Both the position numbers and the translations under genes were made by a program. 64,000 bases of DNA. Origin: Paenibacillus typhae (GTDB lineage: Bacteria > Bacillota > Bacilli > Paenibacillales > Paenibacillaceae). This document shows positions 33,637 through 42,668 of this stretch, piece by piece. A model generated the notes under the pieces. That model was not told the origin of the DNA. It searched no databases and was given only the letters and a program-made list of their open reading frames with translations. Location of the stretch: positions 44,454-108,453 of the forward strand of contig NZ_FNDX01000017.1 of assembly GCF_900099765.1 (NCBI RefSeq), given 5' to 3'. How positions within the stretch are numbered: position 1 is the stretch's first letter; each line of letters opens with the position of its first letter.

Positions 33637-34340
33637 GGCTCGCCTCCGGCAGGCAAAGCGCCGCGCATCGCCTCCACATACCGCCCCGCGATCCACTGCG
33701 GGCGGGTAATGGCCGAGCCGACCACGACGAAGGCCGCCCCAAGGCGCAGTGCCTCCGCCGCCTGCTCCGGCCGGCTGATTCCGCCTTCGGCCACAACCGG
33801 AACCGGCAGCGAAGCGGCCAGCTTTTCCAGCAATGCCAGGTTAGGAAGCTCTGTGCCTGCAGTTTCTGCGGTATAGCCGCTGAGCGTGGTTGATACATAA
33901 TCGGCTCCCCATTCCGCCGCCTGCACCCCCTCCTCAAATGTTGCAATATCGGCCATTACGGCCACTCCGGCCTGCTTAAGTCCGGCAATCGTCTCCTGCA
34001 GGGACCGGCCGTCCGGCCGCGGCCGGCCGGTCCCGTCGATCGCTACAATATCCGCACCGGCCGCATGGATGTCCAGCGCATCCTCCAGCGTCGGAGTGAT
34101 GTAGACCTCGCAGCCTTCGGTCTGCTGTTTGACCAGCCCGATTACCGGCAGTCCCGTCTCCGCCTTAACCGCTTTAATGTCAGCAGCACCGCCTGCGCGG
34201 ATTCCCGCCGCTCCTGCTTCCTTCGCCGCCCTGGCCATTGCAGCCATATGATGGCTGCCGTGAAGCGGCTCATGCTCCAGTGCCTGGCAGGAAACGACCA
34301 GTCCGTGCAGGGGAATCTGCCCCCTTTTCCCAGCGTCCAT
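33633..34340 (-). CDS. nanE: Putative N-acetylmannosamine-6-phosphate 2-epimerase
   Basis: A 235-residue TIM barrel that converts ManNAc-6-P to GlcNAc-6-P in sialic acid and ManNAc breakdown. Family blocks seen are LHGLVVSCQALEHEPLHGS, AAGIRAGGAADIKAVK, LPVIGLVKQ and DIVAIDGTGRPRPDG; the catalytic Lys lies in the LVKQQT segment. GGGGGTGG before the ATG at 34340 favours it over an ATG at 34361. It overlaps the ROK kinase by 4 bases. No neuraminate lyase is seen in the window, so ManNAc itself or another N-acetylhexosamine may be the input. Confidence 0.9.
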   Translation of the reverse strand: MDAGKRGQIPLHGLVVSCQALEHEPLHGSHHMAAMARAAKEAGAAGIRAGGAADIKAVKAETGLPVIGLVKQQTEGCEVYITPTLEDALDIHAAGADIVAIDGTGRPRPDGRSLQETIAGLKQAGVAVMADIATFEEGVQAAEWGADYVSTTLSGYTAETAGTELPNLALLEKLAASLPVPVVAEGGISRPEQAAEALRLGAAFVVVGSAITRPQWIAGRYVEAMRGALPAGGEP

Positions 34341-34385
34341 TAAGCCCACCCCCTTAGCCATTTAATTCGGTTGTAAAGGAAGAAA

Positions 34386-34580
34386 TTAGTTGGAAAAAAG
34401 CAGCCTAAATTCACTCCATATGCGCCCGAACAGAATTTAATTGGAAAAACGTCACCTAAATCCGCAGTTTTAATGCAATACGCGTACTAAGCTCAAGATT
34501 AGATAGCTTTTTTCCACCTAATTCCTGAAAACCACGAAAAACAGCAGAATTAAGGTACAAAAATCCACCTAAATCCAATC
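34386..34580. repeat. Repeat family B: TTGGAAAAA...CCTAAAT units with 51-bp period
   Basis: TTGGAAAAA lies at 34390 and again at 34441, exactly 51 bases apart, each followed by a CCTAAAT box. The inverted form TCCACCTAA lies at 34513 and 34564, again 51 bases apart. ATTAGATAGCTTTTTTCCA at 34498-34516 is identical to a stretch at 53856-53874. The repeats fill the non-coding gap between nanE and the transporter genes. Confidence 0.8.
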
Positions 34581-34625
34581 CCGGTATACCCGGATAATCC
34601 GAACGCCTCAACCTGCTCCGCCCTG

Positions 34626-35444
34626 CTATCCCTTAACCGCCCCGCCGACCAGACTTTTAATAATGAACCGCTGCACGAACAGGTACAGAATAATGATCGG
34701 CAGCGCCACCAGCGCGGCACCGGCGAACATCTGCGGCCAGTTGGTGTTGTATTGGCTTTTGAAGGCCATCAGACCGACAGGCAGCGTGCGCATCTCCGGC
34801 GAGGACAGGTAGACCAGCGGATTGAAGAAGTCATTCCACGAGTTAATCGCTACTACAATCACACAGGTAGCCGTAATCGGCAGCGTCAGCGGAAAAATAA
34901 TCTGCACAAACGTCCGCCACGGCCCGCAGCCGTCCACCAGCGCCGCCTCTTCAATCTCGGAGGGAACGGTTTTGAAGAAATTCACATACAGGAAGATCGG
35001 CAGAGCCAGCCCCGAAGCAATCTGGATCAGGGACAGCCCGATACGCGTATTAAGCAGGTTCACCTGGCGCAGCACCAGAAATGCCGGAATCGTACCGGAG
35101 AAAGCCGGCAGAATGAGCCCCATCAGGAAAAAGGTCGACATGGCATCCGATTTGTAGCGTTTGCCGTGGTGCAGGCCGTAAGCGGCCAGTACCGAAACGC
35201 AGATTGCGGCGGCAGTGGTCATAACCAATACGAGAATACTGTTGCCGAAGTAAGGCAGCAGATTGCCGGTCTTGAACGCCTCCGAATAATTGCTCCACTG
35301 CGGGTCCTTGGGCAGACTCAGCGGATTCACCGTCGATGGGGTCTGAAGCGAAACGGAGACCAGCACAGCCATCGGCACCAGCACGATAATCAGGGCGATA
35401 GTGAGTACGGTATAAATTGAGGTTTTCTGCAGGGTTGTTGTCAA
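34626..35444 (-). CDS. Carbohydrate ABC transporter permease, MalG type
   Basis: A 272-residue permease with six membrane segments. The EAA loop for ATPase contact is seen as IEEAALVDGCGPWRTFVQIIFPL. It starts at TTG 35444 with GGAGGTGG upstream, and the TTGA overlaps the stop of the MalF-type permease. CUT1 transporters of this kind import oligosaccharides; no ATPase gene is nearby, as usual in Bacillales where one MsmX-type ATPase serves many transporters. Confidence 0.93.
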   Translation of the reverse strand: MTTTLQKTSIYTVLTIALIIVLVPMAVLVSVSLQTPSTVNPLSLPKDPQWSNYSEAFKTGNLLPYFGNSILVLVMTTAAAICVSVLAAYGLHHGKRYKSDAMSTFFLMGLILPAFSGTIPAFLVLRQVNLLNTRIGLSLIQIASGLALPIFLYVNFFKTVPSEIEEAALVDGCGPWRTFVQIIFPLTLPITATCVIVVAINSWNDFFNPLVYLSSPEMRTLPVGLMAFKSQYNTNWPQMFAGAALVALPIIILYLFVQRFIIKSLVGGAVKG

Positions 35445-36322
35445 TTCGCCACCTCCATTCGGCTGAGCAGTTTAATCTGTACATAGGTCACAGCCAGAAT
35501 CATCACGGACAGAATCATCGCCATCGCGGTGCCGTAGCCCATTTGCGAGGTTTTGAAGGCATACTGGTAGATCATGATGCCGAAGGTCTGGGTCGAGTTG
35601 GCCGGTCCGCCCTGGGTCATGATGAACACATGCTCGAACATTTTCATGCACCCGATGACCGACAGCACGGTGTTGACAATAATAGAAGGAATCAGCAGCG
35701 GCAGGGTGACCCGCCAGAATTTATTCCATGGCCCGGCACCGTCAATGCTCGCAGCCTCATAGATTTCACCGGATACAGACTGCAGGCCGGCCAGATAGAT
35801 CATCATCGAGTAGCCTGTGTACTGCCAGACCATAACAAGGGCAATCGCGTAAATCGCCAGGGAAGGGTCACCCAGCCAGTCCAGAGCGGCCAGTCCGTGT
35901 AAACCGATCGCGTCATAAAACTTCGGCAGAAACCCGACCATCGGCGCATACATGTAGCTCCACACATACCCGATGACGACAGTGTTCAGGATCACCGGGA
36001 AGAAAATAACCGCCCGCATCCAGACAATCCCTTTGAGCTTCTGATCAAGCAGCACAGCCAACAGAATGGAGGCGCTGTGCTGCAGCACGATTACGACAAC
36101 CGAGAGAATGAGCATATTTTTCAGCGCGGTCAGCAGCAGCGGATCACGGAAAGCCTCCCGGAAGTTCTCCAGCCCCACCCAATCCGCCTTGAACGAAAAG
36201 CCGTTCCAGTCCGTGAATCCGTAATACAGGCCGCTGAAGATCGGTCCGGCAAAAAACAGCAGATAGATCAGAAGCGCTGGTGCGATAAACATTATATAGT
36301 TGCGGAAATTCATAAATTTCAT
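35441..36322 (-). CDS. Carbohydrate ABC transporter permease, MalF type
   Basis: A 293-residue permease with six hydrophobic helices. The EAA motif is IYEAASIDGAGPWNKFWRVTLP. A strong GGAGG precedes the ATG. It pairs with the MalG-type permease immediately downstream (4-base overlap) and the lipoprotein upstream. A partial terminator lies between it and the binding protein gene, which would make binding protein mRNA more abundant. Confidence 0.93.
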   Translation of the reverse strand: MKFMNFRNYIMFIAPALLIYLLFFAGPIFSGLYYGFTDWNGFSFKADWVGLENFREAFRDPLLLTALKNMLILSVVVIVLQHSASILLAVLLDQKLKGIVWMRAVIFFPVILNTVVIGYVWSYMYAPMVGFLPKFYDAIGLHGLAALDWLGDPSLAIYAIALVMVWQYTGYSMMIYLAGLQSVSGEIYEAASIDGAGPWNKFWRVTLPLLIPSIIVNTVLSVIGCMKMFEHVFIMTQGGPANSTQTFGIMIYQYAFKTSQMGYGTAMAMILSVMILAVTYVQIKLLSRMEVAN

Positions 36323-36351
36323 GCTGCGCCTCCGTTTCTTACCCCAAAATG

Positions 36352-36420
36352 GGTAAAAAAAAGAAAAGCCGGCGAAAGACAGAGCTGTCCTTGTTCTGAT
36401 CCTTCGCCTATTCTTTTCTG
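36352..36420 (-). terminator. Partial terminator between binding protein and permease genes
   Basis: On the minus strand AGAAAAG and AGGCGAAGGA pair with TCTTTCGCC and CTTTTCT, followed by a T-run. Such a hairpin inside an ABC operon usually lowers permease expression relative to the binding protein. Confidence 0.75.
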
Positions 36421-36453
36421 TTCGTATGTTGATTTCAGTTGTTTAAAAGGGGC

Positions 36454-37746
36454 CTAGATATCTTTATCCTGTGCAGCCTGCATCTGCTCCAGCAGCTTGG
36501 CTGTATTCACATCCTGCTTCAGCAGAATCTGCTGGAAGATCGGGAACATAACCGGCTCGATCGATGAGGTCATGCTGGCGAATATCTGCGCTTCACTGGC
36601 ATCCAACAGCGGCTGCAGCGATGCGGCAAGCGGGCTGTAGGTTTCGGAGGTGCCGCCCTTGACCGTTACGGCCTGCTTCGTTTCGCCGGACCAGATTTTG
36701 GCGATTTCCGGGTCTGCAACGAATTCCATGAACAGCTTGATTTCCTCCTGGTGCTTGCTCCAGGACACACCGACCAGCAGATTGTCAGATACCAGATTCG
36801 TTACAAGCGGCTGGTCGCCGCGGTTAACCGGAATCGGGAACGCGCCAAGCTCAAACGCGGAGAAGTCGGCATCAAAGTTCTCGCTGTAGCCCCATTCGCC
36901 CATCGGCCACATTGCCGCCTTGCCTTCTTTGAATACCTGGGCCACCTGGTCATAGCTTAGCCCGACGGAGTTCTCCAGCAGATAGCCTTTATCCGCCAGC
37001 TCCTTCATTCCGTCAAAATAAGTGCTGAACTCCGGATCGGTCCACTTCTTCTCCCCGCTGGCCAGCTGTGCGAAGACATCCGGGTTGTCGTGCTGGTACA
37101 GGCCGAACTGGGAGGTGGTGATGAACTGGGTGGCCCAGCCGTCCTTGCTGCCGATGACCATAGGTGCGGTGCCGCTGGCCTTAATCTCTTCGCTTACAGC
37201 AAGCAGTTCATCCCATGTCTTCGGAATCTCAAGGCCAAGCTCGCCGAACAGCGTTTTATTGTAGAACATTACGATTGGCTGGCTGTTATAGGGAACACCG
37301 TAGGTTTTACCGTCGACTGTGCCCAGCTTTACCGCTGCTTCCAGGTAATTATCCAGCCAGGGGCTGCCGGTAATATCCATCAGGACATCTTCTTTGGAGA
37401 ACTCGGCCACCTGGTTAGGGAACAGCCAGAGCATATCCATATCCGACTTGGACACAATCCGGGTACGGATGATTTCGCGGAACTGGTCATAGACCTTGTC
37501 ATGCTCTATCGTAATGTAAGGGTATTTCTCCTGGAATTTATCAACAACCGTCTGGCTGATCGGATTCCAGGTTGTCAGCTTAAGCACAACCGGCTCTTTC
37601 TCGGCATCGCCGCCTGCAGCATTTGTAGCTGTGCCCGCCGCTGAAGTGTTGCTGTCCGGTGCGGCATTGCTGCCGCAGCCGGCAAGAACGGCCAATAGAC
37701 TGAGACTCCATAACGATGACCGCCAGAACCCTTTTTTTATACCCAT
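36454..37746 (-). CDS. Extracellular sugar-binding lipoprotein (ABC transporter)
   Basis: A 430-residue solute-binding protein of cluster B/family 1. The lipobox LAGC places the lipidated Cys at residue 24, followed by an Ala/Ser/Asn linker. Lobes are visible in VVLKLTTWNPISQTVVDKF, YGVPYNSQPIVMFYNKTLFG and GKAAMWPMGEWGYSENF. GGGAGG precedes the ATG. It lies just downstream of YesM/YesN, which is the usual order for sugar-sensing systems, and upstream of the two permeases. The ligand is unknown; NanE, ROK kinase and fucosidase downstream suggest an amino-sugar or fucosyl oligosaccharide. Confidence 0.93.
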   Translation of the reverse strand: MGIKKGFWRSSLWSLSLLAVLAGCGSNAAPDSNTSAAGTATNAAGGDAEKEPVVLKLTTWNPISQTVVDKFQEKYPYITIEHDKVYDQFREIIRTRIVSKSDMDMLWLFPNQVAEFSKEDVLMDITGSPWLDNYLEAAVKLGTVDGKTYGVPYNSQPIVMFYNKTLFGELGLEIPKTWDELLAVSEEIKASGTAPMVIGSKDGWATQFITTSQFGLYQHDNPDVFAQLASGEKKWTDPEFSTYFDGMKELADKGYLLENSVGLSYDQVAQVFKEGKAAMWPMGEWGYSENFDADFSAFELGAFPIPVNRGDQPLVTNLVSDNLLVGVSWSKHQEEIKLFMEFVADPEIAKIWSGETKQAVTVKGGTSETYSPLAASLQPLLDASEAQIFASMTSSIEPVMFPIFQQILLKQDVNTAKLLEQMQAAQDKDI

Positions 37747-37949
37747 ATGTTAGCCTCCCTGACATAAAGTAAATTTCTTAAGCCCATATTACCGCTTATG
37801 CGTCAGGTTAAATACCGTGCCTAATTGCTGGTTTACAGCTAATTATTGCTCAGTTTGGCTTATTCATCGGAGCGATTAGCTTCAACCGGCTGAAAAATAG
37901 ATGAAAATTGCTTTTTCACGCAAAGATTTGTTGTTCCACTGTTCATCAG

Positions 37950-39134
37950 CTATTGATTGCGGAATTCCAGCGGCGTCATCCCTGTGTCATCTTTGAACAA
38001 TTTACTGAAATAATGCGGATTGGCATAGCCCAGCTTTTCCGCCACCTCATACACCTTGTCGTTGCTCTCACGCAGCAGCCTGCGGGCCAGCAGCATTTTT
38101 TTGGCCGTAACATACTCATTGAAATGCTGTCCGGTCTCCTTCAGAAACAGGCGGCTCAGGTGACTTACACTGATGTGGATATGCTCGGCCGTTCCGGCAA
38201 GCGTAAGGTCCTCCAGCAGATGCTCATCAATATAGGCCGTTGCCAGCCGGATCACTCCGCTATGCCGTCCGCCGGTTTCCGGTTCCTTCGCCGCTGCAGC
38301 CCGGTAGGCCCCCGGCAGCTCCCCGGCTGTCAGGTGAACACCGCTGTAGGTGTAAGCGAGCCGGATACCGAGCATTTTATCCAGCCCCTGGTCAAGCTGC
38401 TCCAGGTAACTCCGCATCGCTCTGCCATCCGCGTGCAGCGCATCCAGCGGCAGTATCCAGACCAGCTCCCTGTCTTCCACATTAAGCAGCTGGCCGCCCC
38501 ATTCACGGGAGGTGTATTCTTCGAGGTAATAACGAAAGGACATGAAGCGGGCCGGACCGGCCGGTTCTGCTGCAGCGCTCCGGGCCATACGCAGCACCGC
38601 CAGCTGCCATCCTCTGCTGTAACGCTGCTCCAAACCCAGCTCCCGCCATTTCTCCGGCAGGTCTGCCGGCTGAGCCTCTGCTGTAAGCAGCCGGAGCAGC
38701 AGCTCTTCGCGGTCTTTGTCCGTATAGTCCCCGGACCGCTGCTCCTGATGCAGCTCCTTCAGTGTTGCAGCCGCTTTGTGCAGGGCAGCCGCGATCTCCT
38801 CCTGCGCCATCGTCGGCTTATGCAGATAATCCACGACTCCGATCCGCACGGCTTCTTTGACATAAGGAAAATCCTCGAAGCTGCTGAAAAAGATAATTTG
38901 CACCTTACCGTACTGCTCCTTAATCCGGCGTGCCAGCTCCAGTCCGTCCATGCCCGGCATGCGGATATCCGTCATAACAATATGAATATCCTCTTCCGCA
39001 AGCACCTGAAGTGCTTCAAGACCGTTGGAAGCCTCCGCCTTCCAGGCAATCCCCAGTTCATCCCAGTTCAGCATGTATCTTAGGCCCAGACGGACAATGG
39101 TTTCGTCCTCCACCACCAGCAAGTTCCACATCAT
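37950..39134 (-). CDS. YesN-type response regulator with AraC output
   Basis: A 394-residue response regulator. Residues 1-120 are the receiver, with acceptor Asp56 in VMTDIRMPGMDG. Residues about 290-394 are the AraC DNA-binding domain (LTLAGTAEHIHISVSHLSRLF, KVYEVAEKLGYANPHYFSKLF). The central part is an alpha/beta region of low conservation. It starts at ATG 39134, two bases after the kinase stop, behind GGGGGAG. It most likely activates the sugar transporter and catabolic genes downstream. Confidence 0.93.
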   Translation of the reverse strand: MMWNLLVVEDETIVRLGLRYMLNWDELGIAWKAEASNGLEALQVLAEEDIHIVMTDIRMPGMDGLELARRIKEQYGKVQIIFFSSFEDFPYVKEAVRIGVVDYLHKPTMAQEEIAAALHKAAATLKELHQEQRSGDYTDKDREELLLRLLTAEAQPADLPEKWRELGLEQRYSRGWQLAVLRMARSAAAEPAGPARFMSFRYYLEEYTSREWGGQLLNVEDRELVWILPLDALHADGRAMRSYLEQLDQGLDKMLGIRLAYTYSGVHLTAGELPGAYRAAAAKEPETGGRHSGVIRLATAYIDEHLLEDLTLAGTAEHIHISVSHLSRLFLKETGQHFNEYVTAKKMLLARRLLRESNDKVYEVAEKLGYANPHYFSKLFKDDTGMTPLEFRNQ

Positions 39135-39136
39135 TG

Positions 39137-40972
39137 CTACTCCCCCAATCTGCTCAGACTATCCTGGCCGTCTTCCGTTCTGTACGGCAGATGCAGCACC
39201 GCCCTCGTTCCCGCTCCGGGTGCGCTCACAAGCTTCAGCGTATACGGCTCGCCGTAACGGAGCCGGATCCGTTCGCGCACATTCGCGATTCCGATGCTGT
39301 CACCGGATCTTCCGGATGATGGCGGTCTCCCTCCGCCGTTCAGCACAGCCAGCGTCTCCGGATCTATGCCTTGGCCGTTGTCACTGATCCAGATCAGCAG
39401 CTCCGTGCCTTCCGGATTGACTTCTGCTCCGACCTCAATCTGCAGCAGCCCGCCGCCGCTGTGCAGCGACCCGTGAAAAATCGCATTTTCCGCCAGCGGC
39501 TGCAGAATCATCGGCGGCACCCTCTCACCAAGAACATCTTCGCTTACGCTCCATTCCACCTCAAAACGGTTCGTATACCGCAGCTCCATAAGACGCATAT
39601 AATGCCGCAGCAGCTCAAGCTCAGCCTCCAGCGGAACCAGCTCACTGTCCAGCTTCATATTGGCCTGCAGCAGCTTGTTCAGCGACTGGAGCAGGCGGGC
39701 AATTCCTTCGGATTGCTGCAGCACGGCTAGCATGCGGATCGAGTTAATCGTGTTAAACAGAAAATGCGGCGTGATCCGCGCCCGGAGCGCATACAGCTCG
39801 GCTTCTCTTTTTTGCCGCTCCTTCTCTTCGATGGATTCGACCAGCATACCGAGCCGTTTCACCATGGTGACATAGCTGAGATGAAGCTGGCCGATTTCGC
39901 CCTGCACCGGCGGTGCCGCCGGAGTGACGAACAGCCCCCGCTCCACATCACGCATGGAGGAGATCAGGCTGCGGATCGGCCTTGCCAGCCCGCGGGCCAG
40001 CAGCAGCGACAGCAGCCCTGCCAGCACCGTTATAACCAGCACCAGAATCATCGTAAAATTACGGATAACGTTGGCTTCTTCCAGCAGCTCGTCGCGGTCG
40101 ATCAGCAGATAGCTGGTCCAGCCAAGGTATTCACTGTAGGCATACACGCCGGTAGCGGCTTCCAGCCCGTCGCCTAGTGCAGGAATGGTAATCATGCCGC
40201 GCGCCGTACCGTTATGAACGGCCTGGGCTCTGGCTGCGTTGAGAAAACGCTGGTTATCAGCCGTATGCGTAGAGTAGATCAGCTCCCCTTTTTCATCAGC
40301 AACCATTACATGCATGCTCTCCATTTGAAAGGAGCGGACAATCTTGTCCATAAAATCAGGCCGGATATCGACCGCCACCACACCCGCCGCCGAAAAATCA
40401 TCATTCAGCAGCACCCGCGAAGCGGTAATCGTCTGAAAAGGGGCGCTGTTGAACTGCCGTTCCAGCCGCAGCCCGGATATGGCGATTCCGCCGTCACGGC
40501 TGAGCGTCTCCCGGTACCACTCTTCATTCTCGGGGCTGACCGCCTCATTAATGGATGACCTGTCGCTGACCCTGTACCCGTAAATGTTTCCTGTGCTGCT
40601 GTAGAAGACGAGACCCTGAATCGTGGAAAAGATCGAAGGATATGTGACGAGAAGCTTGGCAAACTGCTGCTGGCTCTCTATCTCCTGGTAGCTCCACTGG
40701 TCGCGCGGCACGTACGGCTGATTCAGAATCTGAAAGATTTCCGGTGTAAAATAAGGAAAGGTGCTGAACCGGTCCACATCCTCAACCTGCCGCCGGATCG
40801 CTGCATTCAGCTGGCCGGCAATAACACCCAGATCCTCATTCACCCGCGTCTCCAGTGTCCCGACCGATTTGAAATAAGCCATCGTACCGATCACCAGTGA
40901 CGGGATAATACCTAACAGGAAGAAGGCGAGCATCAGCTTGCTCTGATACGTGAGATTGTTCCACTGCCGCAT
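39137..40972 (-). CDS. YesM-type sensor histidine kinase
   Basis: A 611-residue membrane kinase. TM1 lies near residues 14-34, followed by an extracytoplasmic dCache-like sensor up to about residue 300, TM2 (FTMILVLVITVLAGLLSLLL) and a HAMP domain. The His_kinase domain carries the phosphorylated His in ITPHFLFNTINSIRML, and HATPase_c has an intact N-box (LAENAIFHG) and G-box (ISDNGQGID). It is paired with the YesN-type regulator next door. AAAGGGGG before the ATG supports the start. Confidence 0.93.
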   Translation of the reverse strand: MRQWNNLTYQSKLMLAFFLLGIIPSLVIGTMAYFKSVGTLETRVNEDLGVIAGQLNAAIRRQVEDVDRFSTFPYFTPEIFQILNQPYVPRDQWSYQEIESQQQFAKLLVTYPSIFSTIQGLVFYSSTGNIYGYRVSDRSSINEAVSPENEEWYRETLSRDGGIAISGLRLERQFNSAPFQTITASRVLLNDDFSAAGVVAVDIRPDFMDKIVRSFQMESMHVMVADEKGELIYSTHTADNQRFLNAARAQAVHNGTARGMITIPALGDGLEAATGVYAYSEYLGWTSYLLIDRDELLEEANVIRNFTMILVLVITVLAGLLSLLLARGLARPIRSLISSMRDVERGLFVTPAAPPVQGEIGQLHLSYVTMVKRLGMLVESIEEKERQKREAELYALRARITPHFLFNTINSIRMLAVLQQSEGIARLLQSLNKLLQANMKLDSELVPLEAELELLRHYMRLMELRYTNRFEVEWSVSEDVLGERVPPMILQPLAENAIFHGSLHSGGGLLQIEVGAEVNPEGTELLIWISDNGQGIDPETLAVLNGGGRPPSSGRSGDSIGIANVRERIRLRYGEPYTLKLVSAPGAGTRAVLHLPYRTEDGQDSLSRLGE

Positions 40973-41163
40973 GCTTCAACCCCCTTGAAAGGCTATAAAT
41001 TTCATTTATTATAAGGGATAACGTCAGGCCCTGCATGAAGAAAATCGCTGCGGGACTCTGGCATCCCCTGGTCCGGAAACCATTTAAGGAGTCAAAAAGC
41101 CCGTCAGAATCACCTTAATATGTGACGCAGATATATCATCACTTTACTGACAAAAAAATATAT

Positions 41164-41191
41164 TTGTAAACTTTAATGACACCGGTATAAT
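41164..41191 (+). promoter_or_regulatory. SigA-type promoter of the GNAT gene
   Basis: TTGTAA at 41164-41169 and TATAAT at 41186-41191 are separated by 16 bases, 66 bases before the GNAT start codon. The rest of the gap 40973-41256 is AT-rich with no gene. Confidence 0.65.
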
Positions 41192-41256
41192 AAATCTTAT
41201 GTAAAATTTAAAGGGACTACATCCCCTTCATTTATAATTCAGAAAGGACTTATACC

Positions 41257-41766
41257 ATGAGCGATACGATTTCTGTAATTCCTTTGGACGGCTTATCGCC
41301 GCCTGTCCTGCACGAGTTAAGCAGGCTGCTGATCGACACTGTGGAGGACGGCGCTTCGATCGGTTTTTTACCACCGCTCGCTGAAGATGAGGCCGCTGCA
41401 TATTGGCAGGGCGTACACGGTCCCGGTGTACTACTCTGGGTTGCTATGGAAGGCGAAACCATTGTCGGCACCGTTCAGCTCCATCTGGCGCTGAAGCCGA
41501 ATGGAGCACACCGGGCCGAGCTGGCCAAGCTGATGGTTCATCCCGCTCACCGCCGCAAGGGCATCGCGGGCCTGCTGATCGATGCGGCTGAGCAGGCAGC
41601 GGCTGCACACGGCCGGACCCTGATCGTCCTCGATACGCGGGAAGGGGACCCCTCGAACCTGCTCTATCTTTCGCGGGGATACATAGAGGCCGGCAGAATC
41701 CCGGAGTTTGCCATCTCTGCTGAGGGCGGACTGGATACAACGGTGCTTTATTACAAGAAGCTGTAG
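41257..41766 (+). CDS. GNAT family N-acetyltransferase
   Basis: A 169-residue acetyltransferase. The acetyl-CoA loop is RRKGIAGLLIDAAEQAA, and motif A strand is AELAKLMVHPAH. Motif B is seen in ASNLLYLSRGY-like sequence near residue 135 (PSNLLYLSRGYIEAG). The substrate is unknown. AGAAAGGAC precedes the ATG, and a SigA-type promoter lies upstream. Monocistronic, with a strong bidirectional terminator after it. Confidence 0.88.
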   Translation: MSDTISVIPLDGLSPPVLHELSRLLIDTVEDGASIGFLPPLAEDEAAAYWQGVHGPGVLLWVAMEGETIVGTVQLHLALKPNGAHRAELAKLMVHPAHRRKGIAGLLIDAAEQAAAAHGRTLIVLDTREGDPSNLLYLSRGYIEAGRIPEFAISAEGGLDTTVLYYKKL

Positions 41767-41774
41767 CAGGAGAC

Positions 41775-41823
41775 AAAAAGAAGCGGCTGTGGTCCCGTGA
41801 CACGGGAGCACAGCCGCTTCTTG
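41775..41823. terminator. Bidirectional terminator between GNAT and SGNH genes
   Basis: AAGAAGCGGCTGTG and CACAGCCGCTTCTT pair, extended by TCCCGTG/CACGGGA, with A-run on one side and TTG on the other. It serves both converging genes. Confidence 0.88.
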
Positions 41824-41864
41824 TATTGCCGGATGCTTATCATTGCAGCGGATACATAGGAATT

Positions 41865-42581
41865 TTATAAATATGGCTTCATATTTTCAAGGATTACTGA
41901 ATACGCGTTTGGCCACATATGGACACCTTCCACCGTATACTCTGCCTTTAAATGACCCTCCTCATCCGTTAAGCCCTTGCTGACGTCAATATAATGGATC
42001 CCTAATTTCACTGTTAACTTCTTCACTTCTTCATTTATCAATGCAATGTTTTTGTTGTTGCGGGAGGCAAACAGCTCTTTATGATTTTCTGCTTCCAGGC
42101 CAAAGTTCTCTTTAGCATTCACCGGGTAGTACGCCATTACAAACAAATCGCTGGCAGGTAAACTTTCTTTGATTCGCAGCAGAATTTCTTTGTAATTCTC
42201 CAAAAATATTTCTTTAGCCCCGTTATCCAGACCCGCTCCGATATCATTTGAGCCAATATTGATAAATATTTTTGAAGGCTCTAATTCAAAGATGCACTCA
42301 TTCATTAAAGACAACAAATCTTTTGTGGTGATACCACCGATTCCACGATTATAGATAATACGCTCCAAACCAAGCACAGCCTGCATTTCTTCAATAGGAA
42401 ATTGCTCCATTAATGAAGAGCCGACAAATAAGATTTGTCCTTTTTTAATATATTTATTCCGCATGCTGTATCTCTTCACTAAACCTTTTTGATACTCAAG
42501 ATAATGATCATGCTCCTTCTGTTTAATTAGCTCAATAATTGCCGGATTTTGTAAAAGCTCGTTTGTCCTATTCGTTGTCAT
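41865..42581 (-). CDS. SGNH/GDSL hydrolase family protein
   Basis: A 238-residue esterase-fold protein without signal peptide. Block I is ILFVGSSLMEQFP (Ser nucleophile in GSS), block II Gly in NRGIGGITT, block III is INIGSNDIG, and block V Asp/His lies in YTVEGVHMWP. All catalytic positions are present. GC content is clearly lower than in its neighbours, a hint of recent transfer. Substrate unknown; relatives act on acetylated sugars or lipids. Confidence 0.87.
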   Translation of the reverse strand: MTTNRTNELLQNPAIIELIKQKEHDHYLEYQKGLVKRYSMRNKYIKKGQILFVGSSLMEQFPIEEMQAVLGLERIIYNRGIGGITTKDLLSLMNECIFELEPSKIFINIGSNDIGAGLDNGAKEIFLENYKEILLRIKESLPASDLFVMAYYPVNAKENFGLEAENHKELFASRNNKNIALINEEVKKLTVKLGIHYIDVSKGLTDEEGHLKAEYTVEGVHMWPNAYSVILENMKPYL

Positions 42582-42629
42582 CTTGAAATCACCCCGCCTT
42601 ATTATTTCAAGTATAGTTAGCTCCAGAAC

Positions 42630-42659
42630 AAAAAGCCGTCCCTGCCGGGAACGGCTTCT
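42630..42659 (-). terminator. Terminator of the ThuA/isomerase operon
   Basis: On the minus strand AGCCGTTCCC pairs with GGGACGGCT with one mismatch, followed by TTTTG, just after the isomerase stop. Confidence 0.82.
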
Positions 42660-42668
42660 TTACACTAT

